A DNA stretch of 64,000 nt from Wyeomyia smithii (lineage: Eukaryota; Arthropoda; Insecta; Diptera; Culicidae), in assembly GCF_029784165.1 (NCBI RefSeq), contig NC_073696.1, positions 261,684,494-261,748,493 of the forward strand, given 5' to 3'. Under the pieces are notes generated by a model, which was given only the letters and a program-made list of their open reading frames with translations, did not search any database and had not been told where the DNA came from. Within the stretch, counting starts at the first letter, position 1. Every line of letters begins with the position of its first letter. The translations under genes were made by a program, and so were the position numbers. This document shows positions 32,780-45,315 of the stretch, in pieces.

Positions 32780-34179
32780 ACTTTCCCGAAAAGTTATAGA
32801 AATGATGTTGAAACATGTTTTTTTGTGAAAAATACATAAACATGCGGGGGTTAAGGTAAAATATGCTGTTTTTCATCATTTGCCGGTAACCTTTTTGCAC
32901 TTTTCATTTTTACCTTGTACTCTAAAAGCGCTTCTAAATAGAGTCGCTTATGTTTCATACAGTAACATGAGCTATGACAATGATTGAGATTATACTCCAA
33001 CTATTAGAAATATAGCATTTTTATATATTTTATTTCGACATATTGTCGCAATTATTCACACTTAATCTAAAATAATATTAATTTCTAATGTGTTTCAACT
33101 GAAGATTCACTCTCCAACCAAAAAAAATAATTATAAAACGCGAAATTTCCAAAAATGTTCCGAATTCCATACAAAATGCGAAAATTTTCGTAACGAGATT
33201 TGTTTGTGTGCGTGGATAGACAAAAATCTCATATTCAGCAAAGCGTTATATTGCATGTGGCAAACATGTAAAATTGCGTTACATGGTGGGTGGGTATTGA
33301 AAATTGCCAAATTCCGCGTTATGTAATATATGAATGGTTTCATATCTTAATATAACTATAGACCTTTTTACGTACGAATGTATTAGTGCACCTAGTTAAG
33401 GAAAGTATTTACAAATCGCCTTTTTGTTTGCTATGCCATGTTTTTGGCAGCTGGACAAATATTCAGTTGAATACTTATTATAAGTTCTAAACTCGTTTCT
33501 GAATGAATTTTTCATTCGTGATCATGAATCGGGGGAAGCTGCTGAACATTATCGACCAAAAATGGTAAAAAGTGATAAAAAGTCGGAGCAACGAGATGCG
33601 ATGATTTACAGTTTGGAGGAAACAAAAGCAAATTTCCATGAGTTTACACGTTCATTAGTGTGCGTAGGTGAAAAGTCACTTATTGCTATACACACTTGAA
33701 CACCACAGTGAGTGCTTCTCAACAACACATTTCATTTATTCTTCTAACCTGGCATCATTGGTGTGCAGTGTGGCGGTTAACAAACGGACCGTTACAAAAC
33801 GTTATGTGCTAATTTGAGACGCTGGTAACACACAAGGTAACCCACAGGAAAAAAATATGTTGAATAGGGGAACAAAATGAAAACGAAACTCAATGATTAC
33901 AATTGGAAGCGGGATTTCAACGCCAACTGTTAAAATCTTAATATTTAGTTTAATAAACTAATAAAAGTGTACTTTATCTGTGTAACATTTGCCATCGGAA
34001 AGTAGATTGTAAATACTCTATTCAAAGTTTTCTCTAGCAGGATCGTGTGGAACAATATTCAAAAATACATTTCGCTAACGGTAACGTTTCAAACTGTTTT
34101 GAATAAACAATGCGATCATAACCTCGGCTGTTTTTTTTTATAGTGAAGTGATAGCCGGTAAAATCAGCCTGAGCTGAAA
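32780..34179. other. Intergenic region upstream of the three rows-like gene
   Basis: AT-rich DNA with no ORF of note. It presumably holds the promoter of the 34180 gene and may contain a missing first exon of Arp1, although none was recognised. Confidence 0.4.
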
Positions 34180-37100
34180 ATGTCCTTCAGCGCCAAGTTA
34201 GACCTACTGAGGAAAGGTTTCGCTCGAAAGTCGAGTGCCGCCAGAACGGTTCCCGAAATGCGAGATCTGTTAAAAACTATAGCCAAACAGGTAGACCGGG
34301 AAAAAGCGGCCCTTTACATTTTCAAAGAACTGCTGGACGTCTACATGGAACTGGAAGACGAACAGCAAGATCACCGCGAAGTGTTATTCGAATCATTTTC
34401 CTATTTGCTCGAGCAGTGTCAAGAAGCGAATGTGGCTATTAAAAAAAGTTTCGTGCCGTACGTTAATAATGTGATAGCAAAAATTTTCGGTAAAGAGGTA
34501 GGTAGCATACATTGTAAATTTTACCTTTTTTCTAATGTTTGTTTAAACTTTTAGAACAAAAGACTGATGACCATACAGTGTTGTAAATTACTGAATCAAT
34601 GTCCAATGGGAGAACACCAAGATTTGTTTTATCGTGTTAGCAAAGTGGCACTCAAAGTAGTTTGCGATTTAAATGCCCGAAAACCAAAGACTAGTTCCTC
34701 CGCAATGGAGCAATGTTTGTCGGATGGATTAGATTTTATTTGTACGGTTACTTTACAACTGGTGAGGCATTGGTCCCTTGCCGAAACTGGAGAAGAGCGG
34801 AGTAAAGCTTTAACGATCTTTCACGATATGTTCAACAATTCCACAGCTTTGCTTTATAGAATATTCAATTTAGAATCAACGAAAGCTTCGCAATTGTTTC
34901 GGACGTTTGTTGATATATTCCGGAAAGAAGCGAAGTTCAGTGAAAAAGAAATAGTTGGTCTATTTTCGAAAAGCATTTCCTATCTGGAAAGCATACTAAG
35001 TTTAGGCGAAGTCAATAAGCAATACCTAGAGTTTGCTGGATTTGTGGAAATTTTCGATGTTATTGAGCAAAAACCCGTCGCTAGTTTTGTTGAAATTTTG
35101 AAAATGTACTTGAATTTTCAATCTGATTTCGTACCAGACGTGCATAAATTGACGGGAATCTCGGATCAGCTACGCGTTTTAGCAGTTAGCTTCGTCTCTG
35201 ATCCGCTTTTGATAGATTTGGTTGTTTTCATTGTGATGCAAATGCGAATTCATCTCGGTCAGCTCAAACAGCGCGCCCAAGGAATTGCGCTGGAGGTCAT
35301 AGACCTATGCAAAACGCTTACCAAGTTCGTTCGGCACTGCCCGAAAAGTCTTTCGCAAGTTTGCTCTCGCTGCTCTAACTCTGATCGACATTTGGTTGAT
35401 TATATAGCGTCAATGGTAGCCCAAGAGGCTATGATAGCGGCCAAAGAAGGCAAGGATATAACGCCGGAGCTGTTTGCTGTGGTGAACGGATTTATTCGGA
35501 ATCAACTGCTAACGCTGGAAGCCATGAGCTGTGAAAAGAAGCTTTCCTTGATTGACTCTGCATTACGATATACAGTAAATTGGGTGAGAATTTGCTCACG
35601 GAGTTTCACGGATAAGGATCTTATCGAGTTAGTGCGAACATTAATCGATTATAAATATAGGTATAAGTTCGACTTTCTAACACCCAACTATTTGATGAGA
35701 CTGATGGAAAATTGTCTGAAAGAAACGCTGTGTTGCGCTACAATCATTGATATCAAATTGATAAGAATAATGCTAGCTTTACGAGATGAGACGGTTGTCG
35801 CAGGAGATTTCAAAGAAATAGAAGAGGCAGCCTATATTGTTGTGAATTATCAAATGAACTCCAGCGATGAAAAACTACAAGACATGAATTTGATCGAGCT
35901 GATAGAGCGCAGCGACCGTGAAACATTTGGTTTTCCGAACGAACAGCTCAGTGACTCGGACAAAGTTACAATACTTTTTGCGGAAATTAGTTGGGCTTCC
36001 CGTTTCAAACCTTCAAAAACTCTGGATTACATTCACCTGCTTTTGAAACTTCGAGCTGATCCATTAAAGCTAGGAATGACTATCTACATGCTTCAAGATG
36101 GTACTTTTTCGCAATTATCAGAGAAAATAGTAGAAAAACTTACAAGTAAAATTAAAAATGCTCGCCCGGATACTAACATTGATAAAATTCGACGATATGG
36201 TTCACTGGCAGTGCTGAGTTATTACGCGTACGAATCGCACTCGAAAACGATCGTCTCCCGGCTGAAAAACTGCCCACTACACAAGGACTCTCTCCAGAAT
36301 GACCAAATTAATGAAGTTCTGCAGGAAAATCTGATGGACAATGAAGCTGCAAGTGTTGAACTCCTGGAGGAAACCTACAGCAATTTTCGGCAGATGGTTA
36401 TGACAATGGCAGAATCTTCCTTCCAGCATTTCAACCTGATCTATTCGCTGAATCAAATCTCCTCAATGTTGAGCAACATTTGCCATTTTTATCAGATTTT
36501 TCATCACCCCAAACGATCGGTAGAACTGCAGCTGCTTTGCTACGTACTCGTGAGCCAGAAAGCAGATCGTCCGCTGGACTTATGTCGTTCGCTGGGTTTT
36601 CTAATTGAAAATCATCAACTTTTTCTAGAGTTATTACAAGATCCGCTTTACTGCAAACTTCAGTGGGTGCCAACACTAGAACAACTGATTAACAAAACAG
36701 TCGAGATAATCGAAAACCACGAGTCAAACTTTTTGTCCGTTCCTGAGACACGTCGATACCATTTTCTGAGTCTCTACTTAGCAGTAGCGTTGAACAATGC
36801 CCACAAGGGTGCTCTAAAAGCGGCCGTTGCGTCGTTGCAAAAACTTAACCCGCTTCTCAAGCAACTGTCTACGCACTGCTCGAGTACCGTTTCTATCGTT
36901 CGTGGTCGCACCTATCACGTCTTGTTTCGACTGATCACTTGCTACGGGCTATCAACGCCATGCGAAATGCCCCCGCGAATATTCATCCGTATGATGTTGA
37001 GCCACTTTAATGAGATACAGAAGCTGCAAACCGATCACACCTTCAGTGTGACCACCGCAACGTTGGAGATGACGATCGATACGGTGCGCTATTTGATACC

Positions 37101-39229
37101 GCGCTACAGCGCCGGAGAAATTATCGAACCATATGTGGAGCAAATTTTGCGCTTTATCTTGCGACGAGGAGCTGGCTTACGGGCCTTACAGGTGTTTGCC
37201 TTGTACGCTGCTTTCAGTGCCGATAGCGAAAAGTTCGATAAATGTCGGGTGAGTAATGGTTACAGTTATCTAGTAAAAAGGGTTATTCAATAGGTATAAT
37301 AATAAATTTTCTTGTTTTGCAGATGCTGCTCACGTACATGGATCGAATATTGATGTTTCGGCCGCTTGAAACAGATCGTAAGGATCAACTGTCCAGCAAA
37401 TCGGTCGAATCCATCCAGCAAGTATACGAACAAATGGAGATACCATTAATCGAACTCGATGACCGTTCCAGTCCAGTAGATCAAACCAGAAAAGCTGCCA
37501 AATATTTAAAATCCCCATCGGTATGTCGTTCTCAGCAGGGATATAAATCAAAACTTATGTTGTTTCACATTTCCAGAAACGAAGCTGTTCACCCAATCTA
37601 CTGCCCGAATCCCAAGTGGATGGAAGACAATACATAATTCAGCACCATACAAGCTGTACTTGTCAGTACTGTCGGTACCCTCAGTATAAATGTTTAGCAA
37701 TAATAGCCGCTGCTGGCTACGCTCGGTTGGCATTTTTGCAGCAACGTTTCGACGAGTGTAAAAACCTATACCAAATAATAGTGAATCATTGGGATCGAAA
37801 GCGGACTTATTACAGCAAAACTCCTGATTTGATGGGGTATCGAGAAGAATTTATATTCTTTCTAGCAAGATCATTCATGCATTACGGTCAGTATCTAGTA
37901 AAAAGTGGTGAGTTAAAGGAGGCCCGCAGGCTGTTCGAGACAAGCATTGAGGTTATCAAAGGTGAGGGGAACCATGAGCTAGTAATGATCGAGGAAATCC
38001 AAATGAATCTACTGTCTCTTCAAGACATAGAGAATTCAACAGCCACGAAAGAATCAGTATCAGTACTTAGCTACGAAGATTTCCTGAAAAATAACCCTGA
38101 TCTTGAAATAACATCTCTGCTAGATGTTGGACGTTTGGAATTGAAAACACCTAAGGTTAGAACGAATAAAATAGTTCCTAGAACAGCCTGTCGAGCAGAC
38201 GACCTGCTGAAGCAGGTTGCTCGTAAGCATCTGAAGACATACCTCACTAAAGACTACACTCAAGAATCGGAAATAATAACTGCCATATCTGGTCTGTCTG
38301 TTGCCTCGGAGAAAAAACCAAAAGCGGTTAGCATATTCATCGATTCACCGGAGAATTCCACCGGTTTCACTATAAAAAAATCCAACACAAATTTGTTCGG
38401 CTCAAATCCGAAGGAAGCAGGCTTTTCGCCTAAGAAGAAAGGACGCAAGAAAAAACCTGACGGAGAGACTCCTGCAGCTCCGAAATCCACTAGAAAAAAG
38501 CGTATCGCTCTTAGCCCTACCGTTAAAACGTCCTCCTCGAACGAGTCGTTCAAAGACACACTGATCAAAGGAATCGATTGTAGCACCCCCAAAGTGAGTG
38601 GCCCAATCGCAGGCAGGGCTAAATGTCGGTCTACAAGCAAAAAACCAAAGTTAGCTATGGCTTTTCCACGACTCAAAGATACCGTCGAATCCACTTCCCC
38701 CGACGTTGAGGAGAAACAAGTTGATCAATCTTTGAACGGTTCCTATCGTGACGTGTTACTAAAATCGCTCGTGGGAAGCAAAAAATTATTTTCTAAGGAG
38801 TCGAGCGATATAATTGTTTTGGATAATTCAACGGACCAAGAGGACGTTGTGAATACCAGTCTATTCGAAAATCTCTCAGTTACCGAAACAAACAACGGTG
38901 CACTTTCACTTCGAAAATACTCGGATCGGAAATTAGCAAACGCAATTAGTAGCACCAACAGTTCAAACAAACCTAAAACCAAAACACGGCTCGTGTTTGA
39001 TACCTCGGGGGTGATTGACATAACGACACCCGTCAGCTCTCCGGTAGTCGACGTAGCTGGCGCCAGCAGAGAAAGCTCTACTGGTTCCTCAAGTTCCGAA
39101 GTGGTGGTACGAAGACCAAGAGGTAGACCCCCTAAGGGAAGCGGAAAGACTCCGAAACCGTCGAGTGACCATGTAAGTAGCTCCGTAACACACAGACGAA
39201 AAGTAAAAAAACAAAACGCAGACTCCTAA
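34180..39229 (+). CDS. thr: Large helical-repeat protein, best match three rows (separase partner)
   Basis: Four exons encode about 1620 residues: 34180-34497, 34555-37248, 37323-37520 and 37577-39229. All introns are 56-74 bases with GT..AG ends and keep the frame. Residues 1 to about 1070 are leucine-rich and helical, like HEAT or TPR arrays, with no catalytic motif. Around residues 1085-1130 comes HHTSCTCQYCRYPQYKC with following TPR-like helices (ARLAFLQQRFDECKNLY, YLVKSGELKEARRLFE). A CxCxxC followed by such helices is found in the non-catalytic part of separases. In flies that part is a separate protein, Three rows, which pairs with Separase for sister-chromatid separation. The last 400 residues are low-complexity, Ser/Lys-rich and end with a VRRPRGRPPKGSGKTP AT-hook. 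AATAAA follows at 39346. The name is an inference from layout and partial memory; the gene itself is certain. Confidence 0.7.
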
Positions 39230-39345
39230 GGCTCGTACGCCGGGATTCCGATAAACCTTGATATTTATATTTTGACTTTTACCGTTGTATAGTGTAAACA
39301 TTTTTCTAGTGGCGATTGTCACTTTTTGACTTTGTTTCAGTTAGT

Positions 39346-39351
39346 AATAAA
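39346..39351 (+). terminator. Polyadenylation signal of the three rows-like gene
   Basis: AATAAA lies 117 bases after the stop codon. Confidence 0.55.
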
Positions 39352-39543
39352 ATGAGGTTAATTGTTCCTTTATATCTACTGTGATATGCATAATGCCGAA
39401 ATCATTTCATTGACATGTGAGATTAAATTTTATCGTCCTCGGACTTCCCCATAAATTAAATTCCGGGGATTTAGCTTTATAACATTTCATTTTGTGAATA
39501 TTTTACTAGAAAAAAATCACAACTACCGGTTTATGTTTTTCAG

Positions 39544-39549
39544 TTTATT
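39544..39549 (-). terminator. Polyadenylation signal of ATP synthase beta
   Basis: AATAAA on the minus strand lies about 86 bases after the stop. The two convergent genes thus end within about 200 bases of each other. Confidence 0.55.
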
Positions 39550-39634
39550 TACGTTAGCTCCGAACAATACACATTATGCCATAGTATAGCATTCGATTTT
39601 AAAGTGCTTATCTGTTTGTTAAATAATTATCAAT

Positions 39635-41232
39635 TCAAGCTGCTTCCTTCGCCAAGCGTTCGGCCTTTTCTACGACCTCCTCAATCGGACCGACCATGTA
39701 GAAGGCGACCTCCGGCAGATGATCCAGCTCGCCATTCAAAATCTTAGTGAATCCTTTGATAGTTTCCTCCAATGGCACCAGCTTTCCTGCGTGGCCGGTG
39801 AACACCTCAGCAACCTGGAAGGGCTGCGACAGGAATCGTTGAATCTTACGGGCACGGGCTACGGTCAATTTATCTTCCTCGGACAACTCGTCCATACCGA
39901 GAATGGCGATAATGTCCTGAAGTGATTTGTAATCTTGCAGAATTTTCTGCACACCACGGGCAATATTGTAATGTTCGGCGCCAATGATGTTGGGATCCAT
40001 AATACGGGATGTTGAATCCAAGGGATCTACGGCCGGGTAAATTCCCAGTTCGGCAATGGCACGTGACAACACAGTTGTTGCGTCCAAGTGAGCGAATGTA
40101 GTGGCCGGAGCGGGATCAGTCAAATCGTCAGCCGGTACGTAGATAGCCTGCACCGAAGTGATAGAGCCTAAAGTGAAAAACAGCATAATAGTGTGAAAAT
40201 TTTGATATTGTTACTTCAGTGTCGAATTGCCATACCTTTCTTGGTAGTGGTAATACGCTCCTGCATGCTACCCATGTCCGTGGCCAGGGTTGGTTGATAA
40301 CCGACAGCAGATGGAATACGACCCAACAGAGCAGATACTTCGGAACCGGCTTGGGTGAAGCGGAAAATGTTATCGATAAACAGCAGCACATCTTGACCTT
40401 CCTGATCGCGGAAATACTCAGCAACAGTCAAACCGGTAAGGGCAACACGAGCGCGAGCACCGGGTGGCTCATTCATTTGTCCGTACACAAGTGCTACCTT
40501 AGAGGACTTGTCCTTCAGTGAGATAACACCGCCCTCAATCATTTCATTGTACAAATCGTTACCCTCACGGGTTCGTTCGCCCACTCCAGCAAACACAGAG
40601 TAGCCACCATGCGCCTTGGCCACATTGTTGATCAGTTCCATAATCAATACGGTTTTACCAACGCCAGCACCTCCGAATAGACCAATTTTACCACCTTTAG
40701 CGTACGGAGCGAGGAGATCCACAACCTTTATTCCGGTTACTAAAATTTCCTGCTCAACGCTCATTTCGATGAACTCAGGAGCTTCGGCATGGATCGGTGC
40801 CGAGAGGTTGGTATCAATAGGGCCACGCTCGTCGATTGGCTCACCGATGACGTTGATAATACGACCTAACGTTTCCGCTCCGACTGGGATACGGATAGGA
40901 AATCCGGTATCCAGTACCCGTTGCCCGCGCACTAGTCCCTCCGTACCATCCATAGCAATAGTACGGACAGTGTTCTCGCCGAGATGTTGGGCCACCTCGA
41001 GCACCAGCCTGGATTCACGGCCTTGAACTTCCAGTGCATTGAGGATGGGTGGAAGGTTATCATCGAACTGTACATCAACGACGGCACCGATTACGGCGAC
41101 AACTTTACCTTGCGCACCGGCGGCCGCCTTAGTCGCCGCTTTGGCCGCATAGCTCCGGCTAAATTGTTCAGCAAAATTGATCTGCTGGAGCTGGGAACCA
41201 ACTTTCAACACATTTCTTAGCGACGATAACAT
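39635..41232 (-). CDS. ATPsynbeta: ATP synthase subunit beta, mitochondrial
   Basis: This is the catalytic beta subunit of the mitochondrial F1Fo ATP synthase, which makes ATP from ADP and phosphate in the matrix. The start is ATG 41230-41232. The first 30 or so residues (MLSSLRNVLKVGSQLQQINF) form a basic, Ser/Leu-rich targeting peptide. Exon 1 is 41232-40236 and ends AAAG|GTATG. Exon 2 is 40167-39635 after ACTTTAG and restores [20 protein letters not shown]. The product is 509 residues, normal for insects. The Walker A motif GGAGVGKT is at about 187-194, the Walker B region VLLFIDNIF at 282-290, the GERTREGND catalytic Glu region at about 218-226, and the PAVDPLDSTS signature at about 377-386. 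No damage is seen. Higher GC and strong codon bias than the neighbours fit high expression. Confidence 0.98.
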
Positions 41233-42254
41233 TTTGACCACTATTACGAGTGCAGGAAAGAATTTTCTCCACCCGAACTTATGTAACACATGCGGCAAGA
41301 CAACGACAGCAGCAGAGCAGAGTCTATGTGTATATAGAGTCGCGCGAAGAGAAAATCTATCGTTTCGGCAACACAGTTTTTGTGCCGTTTGTTGCCAAGA
41401 ACTATACAGTTCTGTTTTTCACCATGCATAAGCGAATATCATTTTTTGAAATTCTTCACAAGGTACACAGTTTTGAAAGATTACACCGGTGATGTTTTGT
41501 TAAATTTAAGTGAACCAGTGTACAGGTTTAATGTTGGATTAAAATGTGTAAGTGAAACTTTGGAAAAACACATGTTCTTTATTACGCTCAATTACAACAC
41601 TTTTCATCCACTCCTAACATTATCACCTTGTTTATTTACATTGCTCGATTGGTACCCTCGTTTGACACTGATTTGGTTCCTTTGGTTTCATCTTTGCGGG
41701 ACTCTTATTATAAACATAGACTCTGCAGCAGAGCAGATAACGAGGCGATGATGACGACAAAAGGCAGAGGAAGTAACGTTACGATTCGGGAAGCTCTCGT
41801 AACATTTTACGAAGGATAGACAAAGAAACAGCTAAGAAACACTGAGAAAAAATGCTTTAGAGCTCTAGAGTTAACGAGTAATTTGCTATGTTTGTTAATT
41901 TTAGAACGCGAAGATAATCCATTTTAATTTGGTTTCCACGCTAATGTAGAAGCTACAGACATAAAATAAAATCCAACCGAATTCAGTAGTAAAGTCGAAA
42001 TTCACTGGTTTGGGCTGCTTGGAACATGACTCGATTGCAAATCAACTACATGTAAAAATCTCATGTCAAATTGAAATTAAAGATTTTGAAGGGAAATTAA
42101 AGTGTATCTTGAAAAAATACTTAAAAAACATTTATTTCAATAAGTTATAAGAATGTTCATTTAGAATTCATGAGACGTAACCAAAATCGATGAAGAGTAA
42201 TAAATTTTCATGAGAAATAACAAGGTTAAGAAAGAAATTTTACGTTAAACGTTG

Positions 42255-42435
42255 TTGTTGGGTCCTAATCAACTGCAATATTTTTTTCATGATCCCGAAA
42301 CACTCATTTCCTTCCAAGAGCTAGCAAATCAGTTCAAGCACGTTCTCCTTGAGCTCTTTCGATGATCTTTTTTTTCTTCGGAAGTGGAAGATTTATGTGT
42401 TTCCGCTTAGCACCTAATGGCAAATTCCTTTGAAG
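42255..42435 (-). pseudogene. Possible pogo/Tigger helix-turn-helix fossil
   Basis: On the minus strand LPLGAKRKHINLPLPKKKKI followed by IERAQGERA, then a frame change and FGIMKKILQL, recalls the start of Tigger-type transposases (KRK..L.L.EKL.II...E.G, then an I.K.K.KIL helix). Stops interrupt it and no terminal repeats were found. The match is by style only. Confidence 0.3.
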
Positions 42436-43139
42436 AGTGCTGGCGATAACATCGGGGGATTATCATGGTTTTCAAACATCTTTGACAACATTTGTTTCGA
42501 TCGGTTGACTTATTTATTTTTTCGCGTTAAGGACGAGTCAACCATGTGTAAGTTAAATGATAATTGCAGAAAATCAAACATTTGAAAAATTACCTTACGA
42601 AACAGCATCAAAATGTATCACTGATAGGGTCTGGAAGGTGATCTCCGGGTGAACGCGAATTTTCTTCGGGTCTGGGAGATAATTTCCGGGTCTCTGGGTA
42701 AAAAGCGAAATTTCTCCGCGCCAGCCAAATTATTTTCAAATCGCTCTGGAAATGGCATAAGTCATAAATCTGGACAATTTTTTTTCCAAGTGCTACGCAC
42801 CTAATCGCCAAAAACTTAGGAATTTAGCGAAGTGTTTAACTTTTTTAATTCTGAGCATTTCGCCAGATGTTAAAGCTGTCGAGTTAACGGCAAATCTTTA
42901 TCATTCACTAAATTTCCTAGAAATATTTAGTAGACATTGTCATAAAAATCACTATAAAGTATCCGACTATGCAAATGGTAAAACAAACAACAAACACAAA
43001 ACAAACAGTAAAAAACTAAAATTTATAAAAATCCAAGAACATAGACAGTCCGTAATTTCGCCGCTAATCTCTGCACATCCCAAAAAACCTAGTAGAACAA
43101 GTTATACCATAATTTGACTATGGCCCCTATAACAGAAGA

Positions 43140-43310
43140 CGCGGCGAGCAGCTCACTTCGCCAGCAGTCACTGACGAGGCGGCCAAAATATTGTATTAGA
43201 GAACGCGAGTGAAACTTGGCTGGTGACAGACGATCTACTACGCAAAATCCAGCCAACTCGCCATCTGCAATATAAAAACTGGTCCAGCTCGCTTCTTCTT
43301 CTTCAATAAG
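43140..43310 (+). promoter_or_regulatory. Orphan TATA-type promoter-like block
   Basis: A locally GC-rich stretch ends in GCAATATAAAAACTGG at about 43268, a good TATA box, followed by a CT-rich run at about 43290-43305. No ORF or splice-supported exon follows before 44 kb, so the product is unknown or the signal is chance. Confidence 0.25.
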
Positions 43311-44429
43311 GACCTATGTTTTCAATTGAAAATAAATCAATTTCACATCCAATATCATTGTACAGAACTCGAAAAAAACATTATTTTTGCCATTTTTACC
43401 ATGAAAAATTGTTATGTATATTAACAGGATTTTTTCAAGCATTTTTTCCCTACAATCCGAAGTCATTGATAAGGTTCTACAAAGTAAAATTATTGTTGGT
43501 GGTGGATTCAACAACAAAAAACGTTATTAGACCGATCATAACAGGGTAATGACAAAAACCCGTAAACATTGAAGCTCACGGTAAAATTATCATGTTTTTA
43601 TGATTACAATGAAAAACATTGTCCATTCGTTATTCTCGACGATAAAAACATGGTATCTTTTTTCGGGATTTCTTTGACTGCAAATGCCAGCGTTACCCAA
43701 CTTTTTTTTTTTTTTTTTGTATGGACCCCACTGCGACCAGTAGTTTTGTTTTTATCTTTTGTGGCATTGTCCGAACGTTTTTGGTGTTCGCACATTTTTT
43801 GGTTTTTTATCCTTTTGCAGTGCTACTTATTAAGAAGTAACCTGCTCCGTTTTATAGTGCCTTTTGTCTTCTCATTCAGACTTAATAACCTTCTTTTTTT
43901 CTTATCGACCTTATCCTTCTGCAAGCCATCACTCTAACAGCATATAACGTGCTGTAGTATATGATATTATCGAAGCTTTAGATCAGCGGTTACTAAGTCT
44001 GGAGAGAAGATTTTGTGTGGATGAGCCTGAGAATAAAAGAAAAAAAAACACAATACCTACAATTGCATTCGCTGTATTACGGAGATAGCTAATATACATT
44101 TGTTATGGTGAAGCTTAGAATAATAATATATCATCTAACAATTTTGAAATGTAAAAAGAGATTCTGAATGAATCATAGTAAAAAAAAAACAAAAATTCAC
44201 AAGCATTCGCCGGCTCTTACTCTTCTAGAAATTTGTGTTTTTGGGAATTTACTCTTTCGATACTATCCGGTCACGATTGTTTAGTGAATATCGAAGATAA
44301 AATTAAATTATAATCCATTGCAAAAATTTACAATCCTTTTTGAGTAATTTATGGTAATAATATTTACGAGATAAACTTTCAGTCACCATGAACAGCAGCA
44401 TTGCAGTTTTTTCTCGATTGTACACGAAT

Positions 44430-44560
44430 ATAAATGTACCAACAAAAGTGTACCACTGCAATACGAATAGTACTGCTGCAGTACGAATAGTACCGCTGCA
44501 GTACGAATAGAAGTGTACCGCTGAAATGTACGAATAGAAAAGTACCGCTGCAATCATAGA
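44430..44560. repeat. Short minisatellite, about 20-base unit
   Basis: GTACCGCTGCAGTACGAATA-type units repeat about five times with drift. Confidence 0.7.
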
Positions 44561-45147
44561 CGACGAGAGACCTGCGGTTCTTTACTCCAGTGGTACGGTT
44601 GCTTTTACCAGCATGTTTTCTTTCAAGACATCAGTTTTTATTAGGTTCTGAAAACAGGTTTAGAAATTGTTCAAGAATGGGGATTGACTTTTCGGAAAAC
44701 GTTTACCTTCGAGAAATCATATTAGTCTAAGCTCATGGAAGCAAAAATAAATTGACCTAATGAGACGGGGAGACTCTGTCAATTTTTATTTCGATATTGA
44801 TACTGAGAAAATCACAGGAAACGGATGGTGTCGCATGTAATTGGTTCATTATTCGCGTAAATTTGTCATTGAAACTTTTTATCAATTTTACCGCTTAGCA
44901 ATGAAATTAGCGTGGTAACTAGCATATTACAAAATTGTTCTACATTTTATCTATCTAACAACATATTGGTTATTATTATCCATCATGTGGTAATGCTGTT
45001 ATTAACGTTTGAAATCTGACGTAATATTTGCCAGTTTTATTTCCAATTTTGCAAAATGCATCCTAGTATAGAAAACAAAGACGTAGTCCCACGTCAGAAC
45101 TGGAAACCTTTGTACACACCTAATTTATTTGGCAAACATCCCAACAG

Positions 45148-45315
45148 CTGATTGAGCTCGGCGAAGTTTTTAACGAATGTCAGAATTATATTTCGACGAA
45201 CATTCAGCAAATATATCGATTTACCGTAAACCAGCACGTTTCGTTTGCCGAAGTTCTTAAAAATTCTGCCGAGAACTTGTAGAACATTTCGCTGAGTTTA
45301 TCAGCTGTTGAGTTC
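45148..45315. mobile_element. Probable MITE with CAACAGCTGAT ends
   Basis: The left end, CCAACAGCTGATTGAGCTCG then GCGAA, is inverted at the right as TTCGCTGAGTTTATCAGCTG then TTGAG. The inside has several TTCGGCAAA-like words. No clear target duplication was read. Confidence 0.6.

Noticed and set aside
38260..39021. Minus-strand ORFs across the three rows-like last exon
   Set aside because: They overlap a well-supported spliced plus-strand frame and do not resemble proteins.
40616..41431. Long plus-strand ORFs over ATP synthase beta
   Set aside because: They are shadows of the strongly codon-biased minus-strand gene.
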